Source: Rallus limicola (Eukaryota; Chordata; Aves; Gruiformes; Rallidae). Taken from it: 64,000 nt of DNA. The notes beneath the pieces are model-generated. The model saw only the letters and a list, made by a program, of their open reading frames with translations. It did no database searches and had not been told where the DNA came from. Every line of letters starts with the position of its first letter. The first letter of the stretch is position 1. The stretch covers positions 3,291,287 through 3,355,286 of the forward strand of contig JAKCOZ010000015.1 in NCBI GenBank assembly GCA_022605955.1. Reading direction: 5' to 3'. The position numbers and the translations under genes were made by a program. Shown in pieces: positions 47,161 to 58,200 of this stretch.

Positions 47161-50050
47161 GGAGCCCGGCTGTGTGCCTTGCATCTGCGCCGTGCCCAGG
47201 CGGCAGGAAACGCGGCTCCATCGGGCGTTTTCTCAAGCCCCGGTGACACACGCATGGTGTCCTCTCAGGTGTAGCGCTCCTGCGGTGTTACAGCCTCTGC
47301 GGGCTGACGTTAAGCCAACTGCAGCGGGGTTTTGAACTGCCGTTGCTTACCCTGAACAGGCCGACCCGCGGGGGGGGCTGTGAAAGTCAATGAAGGATTT
47401 GCAGTGTCTGGATTTCAGCATTTAAGGGAAAATAATGCCAGTCTGCTTTGAAAGTTGAACGAAGAAGCTGAGAAAAGCTGCCCTCTGGGCAACTTGTGGC
47501 TCTAACCTGAGCGTTTAACTGACAAAAATCTCTTTCTACAGGACTACAAGGGTCAAAAATTAGCAGAACAGATTTTCCAGGGCATCATTCTTGTGTCTGC
47601 AGTAAGTATATCAGAACTGCATGTGGTAATTGAAAGACTTTATTTTGTTTTCTGAGCTTAGAAACAAAAGTGTGGCATTGTTTTAGGGGGTTTTCTTCAT
47701 GACTGGGTGTCATGGTTTCACCCCAGCCAGGAGCTGAGCACCACCCAGCTGCTGGCTCTGAAGGGAGGGGAGGACAAGAAGGAGGGGAGGGAAAAGAAAA
47801 ACCAAAGGCAAACCTTGCTGGTTGGAATAAGGACAGTTTACTGGGACAGCAGAGAGAGAGGAATAACAATAATAGGACAAAATACCCCAAATATCACCAC
47901 AACTGGTGATACAGGAATGCAGTGTCTCACCAAACTGTACAGCTCATTCCAAAAATGGACCATCCCCAAACCACACTTCCTGGAGTGGTGTGCTCTTCCC
48001 CCTACCAGCCCCCCCCTTCATGCAGAGCATGATGTTATTGGCATGGGAAGCTCTCTTTGGTCACCAGTCTTGTGTGTGTGTCCCCTCAGATCCCTGGGTG
48101 CCCCCCACCTTCTCATTAGCAGGGAATATGAACAACTGAAAAGTCCCTGACTACTTGGCAACAACTAAACTATCTTGTGTGTTATCAGCACTGCTCCCAT
48201 CCCAACTTCAAGACACAACATCACACCAGTTGCTAGAAAGAAAATCAACTCTATCCCAGCTGAAACTAGGATGTGATCCACCTCTTATTCTGTACCATTT
48301 ATGTTATGCTCAGATCCAAAAACTCCCTTAGACACCACCACTTCCCTGTCTTTGACACAGAAACACAGCCACCACTCCCTCAGTCCATGGGCCATCCCTC
48401 TAAAACATCTGTGGAGTTCATTTAGTTGGTGACCTCAGGCTCCAGCTGGCATAAGAGTCTCTGAGGACAGGAGTGATCATGTGTGCCACTGGATTGTTGC
48501 ATGCTGCATCTGGGACTCACAGCTGATGCACCTGGCATAGTCCATGTGTGTGGGCTGCAGGTTGAAGGTGTTGATTTCCAGAGAAGTCTCTGGGCACCAG
48601 TTGCTAAGGGCAGTTCTAGTCCCACCATGGTGGAACTCCTCCTTCACTCCTTTGTGTGATTCTTGCTGTAACACTGGTAGCACAACATACAGCAATGATA
48701 AATATACAACAGCAGGGTTATTTAGCAATTCATATTGTACAATTTCTACTCTATATTGATTACATTGCCTATTCTCACCCAAAACCAGATCCCCTTGAAG
48801 GGATCACACCACACACATCAGACTTCCCATCCTTCTGCATCACTCACCAAGCACAGCCAGGTCCTTGAGCAAAAGCAATCCCACAAGTGTGTTTGCCTTT
48901 GCCTGAAGCAGGGATAGCCCAGCCTCTCTTCCCCACATACTCTTTATATGCACTTTGGGGACTCTTGCCTCCTCCTGCAGGGCACAGAAGCTTCAGCTGG
49001 GCAGGGTCAGCTCAATTGCTAGATTCCCTGGAGTTCACTGACTGCATGGCCTTTGCTAAATGTGTCTCCCAAGGTTTGAATGTGCCACCATCTATCACTC
49101 TCCATCTTCCCAGAGGCTGGTGCATGATAAGGAATGTGAAACCCCCATCAGTCCTGCCTGTCTGAGGAATGGATGGGACAGCAAAACCTCATGCAAATAC
49201 CAGCTTAAACTCCTGATCACTGATGTTATCAAGGGCTGATATCACAGAGTCCAGTAAAATGAAGAACCAGAGCCCACACCCAGAGATGCCAAAGAACTCT
49301 CCAAAGAGCAGATACAGCACGTACCAAGTACCACAGTGTTGTGACCAGTGACTGCTTATCACAGCTCTGGTTTTAACACCATTATCCCAACCCTTCTAGC
49401 ACCATGTTGGCTGCCAAAAAGGCTGAACCCAGCACACAGGTCATTAAAAGCTTTGGACAAAACCAGAGAGGCTGTCATGGACTAAGGCTTCTCTCTGTTC
49501 ACACTTGTACTTTGATAGTAGCTTTGAAGACAGGATTAGAAACATGCCAGAACTGTGCTTGTAAAAAAACATGTGTTTTTCTACTTCTCCCCCTACCCCA
49601 CAACTTATGGCATAGCAAATGTTTAAAGCTTTTCTTTTTCTCTTGCTTTTTTCTTTCCCTTCCAGATAATTGGCTTCATCTATGGGTACATCACTGAGCA
49701 GTTTGGATGGACTGTCTACATAGTTATGGCTGGATTTGCTTTATCATGTTTGGTAAGAATGGGGTTGGGTTTTTTTATCCCCCAGCCTAGAAAACACATG
49801 TAATATTTAACTTAAAAGAATGCTAATATTAAGGAGCTGTCAGCACAGCAATGTTTGCTTCAGAATGTTCTTACCTAACACCTTGTGCAGGAGTTTTATG
49901 TTCCACCCTCATTCCTTCTCTCTTAAGCTAACACTCCCTCCGTGGCCAATGTACCGTCGCAACCCTCTGAAGTGGCTGCCTGTCCAAGAGCTGGGGACAG
50001 AAGAAAAGAAGCCAGCAGACAGAAAGCCAAAGAGACATGCTAAAAGCTAA
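46999..50050 (+). CDS. SPCS1: SPCS1, signal peptidase complex subunit 1
   Basis: Small ER membrane subunit (SPC12) of the signal peptidase complex; both ends face the cytosol. Exons 46999-47034, 47542-47601, 49666-49752, 49928-50050 give 101 aa, against about 102 in mammals. The chosen start [20 protein letters not shown] sits in the strong context GCCGCCATG. Two membrane segments follow ([18 protein letters not shown] and [16 protein letters not shown]), then [18 protein letters not shown] and a Lys-rich tail KPKRHAKS. The frame stays open upstream to an ATG at 46573, which would add 142 Ala/Gly/Glu-rich residues; a longer N-terminal form has also been annotated for human SPCS1. The short form is the likely main product. 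Intron 2 carries LTR/ERV sequence. Confidence 0.95.
47708..48272 (-). mobile_element. LTR of an endogenous retrovirus, SPCS1 intron 2
   Basis: It begins TGTCATGGTTTCACCCCAGC and ends near CTATCCCAGCTGAAACTAGG, the reverse of a widespread avian LTR. It is related to the 6266-6783 LTR (shared TCTATCCCA end and TATCAGCACTG-like block). The right end has lost the clean CA, so the target duplication is unclear. Confidence 0.8.
48273..49425 (-). mobile_element. Possible ERV leader/internal remnant next to the LTR
   Basis: Non-coding sequence lies to the right of the LTR. On the minus strand near 49403-49425 it has TGGCAGCCAACATGGTGC, which resembles a lysine-tRNA primer-binding site with four differences. 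If so, this is the start of an internal region whose 5' LTR has been lost and which joins directly to the 3' LTR at 47708-48272. No gag, pol or env frame is recognisable. Confidence 0.4.
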
Positions 50051-51927
50051 AAACAAAACAAAAAATATATACAGTTTTTCATGCTGTTACTTTGTTCAGT
50101 TTTTCTTAAAAGCATTTCCACTGGAAGATACTTGTTGGCTCAGTGTTTGGGTTTTTTTTTCTTACAACTTTGTATAGTATCATGCATGCACCAAGATCTG
50201 CACAGACCATGAAGGCTGGAGTTCCAGTGAAGCTGCTGGGGGGAAGGGGGAGGTTAAATTTTAGAAGACTACTGGAGATCACATCAGGTAGTGCAGTAAA
50301 AAAGGATCACTGCAAATCAAGTCCTGGTAAGCAGTTGCCATAGCTTAAAAAAAAAGGTAATACACAGCTGGACTTGGCACTAAAATATTTCTAACCCCAG
50401 GTGAAACAAGTGATCAGTAGCATCAGGTTGTAACAAATGCAGAATCCCAGACTGGTGAGGGTTAGCAGGGACCTCTGGAGATAGCCACTCCAACCCCCTG
50501 CTAGAGCAGGATCACCTTGAGCAGGCTGCACAGGACAGCGTCCAGGTGGGTTTGAATCAGAGCTGGAGACTTCCCCAACCCTTCTGGACAGCCTGTCCCA
50601 GTGCTCTGCCACCTTCCCAGTAAAGAAGTTCCCCCTCATGTGTCAGTGGAACATAATACTGAAGTTTGTGCCCATTTACTCTTGTCCTGTCCCTGGGCAG
50701 CACTGAAAAAAGACTGACCCATCCTCCTGACACCCACCCCTCAAGAACATCTGAGTACTGATGAGATCCCTGCTCAGCCTTCTATATCCCTCTCTTTTTA
50801 AGAGGGATGTTCTGGTCCCCTCATCATCTTCATAGCCCTTTTTTTTTTACCCTCTCCAGTAGCTTCCTGTCCTCCTTCAACCCAAGAGCCCAGCACCACA
50901 AGCAAGATAGCAGATGAGGCCTCACCAGGGCAGAGCAGAGGGGAAGGAGAACCCCCCCTTGACATGCTTGATACAGCCCAAGATGCAGCTGGCTTTCTTG
51001 GCCAACCTGTTGCCCACCAGCACTCCCAAGGCTTTTTTCCCCAGAGCTGCTTCCGAGCAGGTCAGCCCTTCCCTTGTCCTGGTGCATAAAGTATCTAACC
51101 CTCAGTGCTGAGAAATGCCAAGTGTTTCAGGAGAGGATATTGTGGAGGGGCATTTTTTGCTTTAAATAAATTTGCCTGGGTAGAGAAGGTACCATCAACT
51201 CTGTATACCAACAGGATAGGTCTTGACACCTTGTAATGTGACTGCACAGTAAGGGAGAGGCAGCAAGATCCACACTGACTCATGTGAGTCACCCTCAGAG
51301 GTGCTGGAGGTCACCACAGTTGGGCTGGAGGCAGTGAAAGAGGTTTTGCATTTAAAGTTTTATTTTACAAATTCTAGTCCCCTTTGACTTTGTCCTTTAG
51401 AAAGGATTTTTCTGTGGTGATGGGACATGGCAATGCCTGGACACCTGGTAGCAATACACTCCAGAAGCAAAGGGAAGAGCTAAGGTGCCTGTTTCTTGGA
51501 AGTGACCCTGGTGTTGGGCACTCTGCTTCCTAATAGGAATTTAATATTTGTAAAGCAAAGGGATTTCTCCAGCTGGAACCATGGTAACCATGAGTGTGTT
51601 CTTTCCAAGCATTTTCAGACTTACTTTAAACTGTTACCAAGTACTTTCCACCCCCTTGACAACTGCCTTAGCAATAGGACACAAAAGCAAAGGCTCTGCT
51701 TAAAAGCAGTACAGTCACCCCCTTCAGCACTCCAACATGGCAACTTAGAGAACCTGGAGGGCTTTTTGTGCTACAAATTTTAATAATTGTTTCTACTTGC
51801 TAAGTTATTACAGCTATTGGGTAGAAGAGTTTACAACCTATCCCCATCTTTGTTGTGGAATTTGTTACCATAGTGTATGACTACTCAAGAAAACCTTAGC
51901 CCTGACAAATAAAAATCAAAAGAGCAT
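50051..51927. other. Convergent intergenic region SPCS1-NEK4
   Basis: This contains the SPCS1 3' UTR, the CR1 at 50441-51107, and then about 800 bases in which I recognise nothing. No strong AATAAA follows SPCS1 closely; the nearest are AATAAA near 51166 and near 51908. Confidence 0.6.
50441..51107 (-). mobile_element. CR1 LINE 3' fragment, intergenic
   Basis: The CR1-type end CAGAATCCCAGACTGGTGAGG is at the left. Minus-strand pieces (LPLCSALVRPHLLSCLWCWA, LLERVKKKGL) are C-terminal CR1. It is more diverged than the other copies. Confidence 0.9.
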
Positions 51928-51933
51928 TTTATT
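51928..51933 (-). terminator. NEK4: Probable NEK4 polyadenylation signal
   Basis: Minus-strand AATAAA lies about 320 bases past the NEK4 stop codon at 52249, next to a long oligo-T run on the plus strand. Confidence 0.55.
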
Positions 51934-52248
51934 TTTTTTTTTTTTTTTACAGTCCTTTGTATATAAAACTTGGTATCAATCCCTCTTGGCATCTACAAAA
52001 AAAAGCAACTTTGAAAAATTTCTTTAAGAAAATAAAAACTAAAAGAGTTTCTCTCTTCTGAGAAAGCAATAGCCTGGTTCTCACTTGAACATGAAAAATA
52101 TCACTACCAACTATTAACTTAGTTTTTTTGTAAGTTTGCATCCTTATTCCAACAAAGGAGGTGAATGGATAAACATGTTTTGTAAGCCAGTCCAATCTAC
52201 CATGTGAGCTATATACCAGTTTCCTTTTCTTTAAGGAGAAGGTTCTGG

Positions 52249-55200
52249 TCAGAGCTTCATGTTCTCTTCCAGGAATTTCAGGTGCCGTGCCTTCACACAG
52301 TAGCTCCTGTACTTGTCTCCCATATGCTCCTGCAGCTGCAGCTATTTAGGACATAGAAAAAAAAAAAACCCACAAAGTTTATTGATAGTAAAAAAATAAT
52401 AAATAAAAAGCAGCAGGAACTACCAATATATTAGCAAAAAACCCCCAACCAACACACCCAAGAACTCAACTGAATGCAGCCTATCAAGTTAGATGTGAGG
52501 GAATAAAAACAAAGAGTCTTTGTTGGCTGAAGGCAAAAGAGTTCCAAGCCCCATACACAATTTAAAATCTAAAACAGATCTTCACAGATTATCCTTAAAC
52601 ATGCAGCATTTTATGTGTAACCCAGTTCTGAGTCACATGAGCTGGAGGTATTGCTCACTCCCCTCCATCAGAAAGAGACATTCAATGGTTTCTCACGTTG
52701 GACACCAAGGGGCATTGGGCAAAGTAACACCAAGGCAAAAAAAATGACAGTTCCAAAACCATTATTACTGGAGAATAAAATCATTCCCATCCCTGGCATC
52801 TTCTACAAACTTGGGGACCATGGTACAGCTTTAAGCTCCTGTGTTTTCTGAAGCATCTGTGGTTGAATGTAGTCCACAATCAGAACCTGACTTTTTAAGC
52901 CTGAACACAGCGACCCACTCAGGCCCTTGCCTGCCAGTGGCTACAGAAACACTTCTTGGACTCAAGGTTTGCACTGCCTAATTGGTATCTAAAAAGGAAG
53001 GGGAAGGAAAGACCCTGCTGATTTATCTAGGCTTATAAAGAAACTGATTTCATTATGAAAGACATTCACCTCTCTCTTCACTTCATCATCATCTTCCATG
53101 ATGCTGTAGACTTTCTCCAGAAGTTTCACTCCCAAGCCTTGCACCACATCAAACCTCAGGATTTCAACCATTCTCCTGACCTTGTCAGGAACTGACAACG
53201 TGTCTGGAAAAAAAACCAAAATGCATCCATGCAGCAATAATTACTTTGCAATTTTCATAACCTATGCAGAAGGGGAATATGGGACAACACTGTGAGTATT
53301 GCCAAAACTTCCAGCCCATCATTTACATGAAGTAACAGTTCATCTGAACTGTTCAGCTGGAACAGCCAACAAGGAGGGTGAGCAGCAGCACTCAGATGCT
53401 AACACTTCCAACGCTGGACACTCCAAAGTCAATGCAGACACAGTCTGCACAATGAGGTCCCTGTGACTTCCTTTCCAGTGGTTCTTGTACACTGCATTAC
53501 AAATGTTATTTGAATGAAAAGTATTGTTTTCTAACATTCCACCAACACCCACACATTTTAATAATTCAATCACTTCTTACAGAGAAGTTTAATCACTGTA
53601 AAACCCTAATAGCATCATTTCTGCCAGCCCTCCACCTTTGAATCTTTCACTTTTCAGCTGAAGCTGCCAACAAGAGAGTCATTTACAATCTGAGGCTTCA
53701 GAATCCTACCCAGAGCTTTTTCACTTATTCTTGTTGCATAGCAAGTGCAGTCACAGCAAATACAATTTTCCTTCCTTTTCAGAATAAATACACACAGTTA
53801 AGCTCTAAACCAGAGCCTACATATGAAAACTGATTCCATTCCTGCACCTGTGTCTGTAGGAAAAATAAGTGAGGAGGAACCCCTGTACCTGTACAAGCCT
53901 CCACTGCATTTAAAGCTTTGTGCACAATTTCAGCTTTAGCCCTAATTCACAAAGCTTTACCACTATAAAAATCTTACTTCAAACCACTCTATTCCAACCA
54001 TTCATTGCAGGAGCTTCCAAGTCACACAGGGGAAAAAATAAATCTCACTGCAAACTAACTCTCTCCACCAGTAATTATGCAGCTTGATCATATGTTCATT
54101 TCATCAGCAAGTAAACCACAAGCAGAGCAGTTTTAGCACACAGAATTATTCAGAAAGACTTTTACTTTCATAAGTATTGCTGAGACTTGAGAAGAACTAA
54201 GAGTGGGTTGTCTTCTGTTGCTCACTACCAGTTTTCATTTGTTATAAGTACCTTCCAACCATTCACTCAAAGCAATAACAGAGCAACAGACCAGAAGGAA
54301 TCTCTTCAAGTTTTAACTTCTCTGATTCCACAGGTGATTTCCCATGCAAGATCAGCGTGTCACGGTATTTTCTGTGAAGTTTAAACTCTGGGGCTGGAGT
54401 CGAGGTTACACAGGATTCAGAGTTCTCCTCAGAGTCCATTTTCAGTGTCCATGTCATTAGCTGCACTAAGTCATTCACCTCATTCATATTGCTTTTTCTA
54501 AAGGAGGAGAAACAAGATTCAGTCACAGATGGTGTTGCAGTTGTGCATAGTTGGGTACTGAGAGAGAGAGGGAGAGGGCCAGGGGCTGCAGAAAATGGCT
54601 GCTAAAGTCTTCTGCAGGCCTGCTGATAGCGCCTCTGAGAGTCACAGAGAGGAGACAAAGGCTCCACCAGAACACCGAGTGCCAGGAAGGCCGCAAAGTT
54701 TGGCCCGTTCAGGGCACTGGGATGTCTATTTGCATCTCAATGTGAGCAGCTGACAGACACAACAGGCCGGGAAGGCCGGGGGAGGAGGCGCCCAGGTACC
54801 CGGGCCAGAGATGCCCCTGCAGCCCGAGCTGAAGCACGGGGAGGAGCCGGAGGAAAGGAGCCACGGAGGAGGGAAAGACCCGACCTGCCCGGGGGAGGCT
54901 CCACGCTGGGTGGAGCCGGGGGAGACAGAGAGAAGATGCCGTGACTGACGCTGGGATGAGCCCCTGCCAGCACCAGCGACCTACAGAGATGAGCCAGACA
55001 GGTTTGCTGGGGGAGGCATCACAGCCCCGTGCAGGGCTGGGCCTGAGAGACACTGGGATTGATCGCTGCCTGCCAGAGCAGAGATGAAGCCCGGTGGGAA
55101 GAGATTTGCCTTGGAGAAAGTTCCTGGAGGACTGGCTCTGGTGGGTGAGATCCTGGGGTGCAGCAGGGGGAGGCTGTGTGGAATGGATGCCCCCACCCCG

Positions 55201-58200
55201 GCCGAGAAGGAAACCATCTTGCAAGGGACTGACCGAAGCCCCATCTCCCAGTCCCTGCCCCGAGTCCTTTGCAGCGAGCAGGAGAGGGGAAGAAGGGAGC
55301 AAACTCCTGGCTCAAGGGCAGTCTGCTTTAGAGTGGAGGGGTGGGGGGAAGGTGTTCCCCAGACCCCCATTTCCCCAGTCCCTGCCCCTGCTGGGCTGCG
55401 ACCGGGAGGGAAGAAGGGAGCAAACTTCTAACTAAAGCCTGAGAGGAGGGAGTGGGGGGGAAAGTGTTTGCCTGGTTGCATTTGTTCTGAGATTGTTGGT
55501 TGCACTCCTGACTCTGGTTCTTTTTCACTGTTTTTCTCTTTAGTGTAATAAATGAGATAAGTTTCTGTTCAGCACTCTGTGCTGAGTCTGTTTTGCCGCC
55601 TCATTAACGAGTTTGCCTCTTGAGCCGCCCAATGATGTTATTTCTCCCCTGTCCAACTAAGAAGGGGAGGAACAGACTGATTTTGGTGGGCGTCTGGCCT
55701 ATAGCCAGGGCTCAATCACCACAGATGGTATGTCCCTTTGGTGGGGTCCTGATAAGTATTCCCTGTTCAACTACTTCTGGTGGAGTTTTATCAATAACAA
55801 CATTCACCTTAGTTCACCTAACCTAAGAGAGGCTCAGAGCCCCTTCACCTACCAATAGCTCCCAGTCCTGCTGGCTACTATTACCTGTGTAGCTGTACTG
55901 GTAGTAATGCAACAATCACTCTTGTTTGTAAAGCTGCCTGCACTGACCAAAATCAGAACTAAATACATCCTCATTCACGGTGGAAAAGCAGCATACTGGC
56001 ACCTTCAAACTCATGCTTTTAGTGTATCCTGACATTATATGTCCTGGGATACTGGAAGGCTGGTTTCCTGTGAGGCTACAAGTTAGAAAAAAAAAGATGT
56101 ATACAAGCCCATGGCCCAAAATATTCCACACTGGAAGTCTGTAGTCACAGAGAGACAACAATTAAATGGAGTTTGTTTTCTTCATGCATCACATCCTTCA
56201 CTATGGAGAGAGAAAATGTGAATGCAATTCCTGCCTTTTTTTCCCCCCTGCTCCAAGTCCAGGTCCAATACAACAGTGAGAAGTCTGGCACAGTATTGAA
56301 CAAAATACTTACTTCTCCTTGGGATCTCCATCAGACTTATCTGTGGAGCTTGTGGAAGAGCTTAACTCGTCATCAGACAGGCAACGGGTTTCTCTCTTTC
56401 TCTAAGTGAAGAGGGAATAAATGACAAAAGCTCTGATAGCCAAAAGGCATTTATCAATATGTCATGAGTTATTTTTATTAGATGAAAAACAACTCCACTG
56501 TCAACAAGCCTACTTTTTACAGGCTCACCTTGATAGCATTTAAAAGGTATAACTTTTGGTTTTAGAAACAAGCTAAAACAAAGGATATCACCAACACTTG
56601 TCATAAGGCTTTAACCCTTATGAATGCCTCACCAAGTGTCTCTTAAATCAATTACATCATGTAGGTTTGTCAGTGTTTGTCATGGCTACTTGTATATTGG
56701 TTTTTATCTTTGAGGTGGAGCCTGAGTGACCTTTGTATGATTAGTGTCAAATGATATACTAATATTATAATAGGCAAAGCTCATCTAAAGGGCAGCATTA
56801 TCAAAGCAAAATCAGATGTACCAGGCCAGAGGGAGTGTGTTCTTAGTAGAGATTTAAAGCAGACTCTAGATCAGTAACTAAAGTACAGCTCAGGACAATC
56901 TTTTTCCCTTCCAAAATAAACTAAAACACTGCAACTTAGAGACCCCATAACAACCAGTAAGAGATCATGAGCTTTCACCTCTGACAAGGGGAGAGAAAAA
57001 GGGACAGTGAGCCTGGAATTTTAAACTGATCTAGTCAAAAAGGTGGATGAGAAATACAAGTACTGTACTCTACCCCAGCATTTATAAAACAGTATTTACA
57101 GAGAATTTGTGCACTCTTATTGACAGAGAGCTTCTTCCACACACAGGATTTTTTTAAATACCACTTTCTTCCCAAATTGTGCCCACGTGTCAAGATTCCA
57201 AAAAGCAGGTGACCCCAGCTTACCTGAGAAATACTGGGATCTGATGAGGACTGAGCACCTTTATCATGATTTTCCATTTGTGAGTTTGCTTCAACTGCTG
57301 CACTATTTGATGTTGGTCTTGATGGAACCACTGGAAGGATGACATTTTTACAATATTTATAACTTGGCTGCCTGTGTTTTGAATTAGTTTCATGCTCATG
57401 CAAGAAAACATCTATCACCTGGTAGGAGACAGGCAGGTAGGTATTCTGCTAAGAGAAAACACTGAAGTTTCTATCTGAAAGGTGTCTATTCTGTGCTTCA
57501 TGTACATTTCAAAGACAAGCTGACACCACTGAACACAACTGAACTGAATAAGAAGCAGCAAAATACATTAACAGAAATTTTTATGTAACACACAACTAGA
57601 CCCTTGGTGCATCTTTCCCAAAAGGCTGATGAGGAACAGACAGCACCTTCAACTCTCTTCCCAAAGACACTCACTCACTTAGATACAGAACATGACTGTG
57701 CAAAGGTAAAAATTACCAGAGGGAAACATCTCCTGACACTGCCTCAGCCTCCTTCGTTCTCTTGCTGACAAGGGCCGCTCCTTCAAAAGAAGATAATGTG
57801 ATATTAATTAGCAATCATCACAATGGCCTTTCTTATCTAATCAGCTATAAAGCAAAACAGTCCTTTTCAAGCAACATGGGAGAGTGAACTATTAGAGCAG
57901 ACTGTCTGATCAATGAGATTAAAATGCATTCTAAAAAAGGAGATTCTGACTGCCCTGGTTTGGCAAAGCAGCTTCTCAACCCAACTAACCAGGAGCTTGA
58001 CAGGTCTTCCACCAGGTAGGAAGCTACTACTCACTTCTGCACTGTGCATGCACTCACAAGAAGGAGTGCCAGACAAGAACATGGTGACACTGGATTCAGC
58101 ACTGACCTTTGAAATGGCAACTTGACTTGTCCTGGGGCTGTTTACTGATTCAGAGGCTTCAGCACCGAGCTGCTCTGCACACCTCTGTGTTGTCTTTGTG

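Noticed and set aside
54709..55435. Pro/Ser/Gly-rich frames of 100-200 codons on both strands
   Set aside because: They fall inside the 54533-55723 LTR, a GC-rich non-coding element; no retroviral or host domain is visible.
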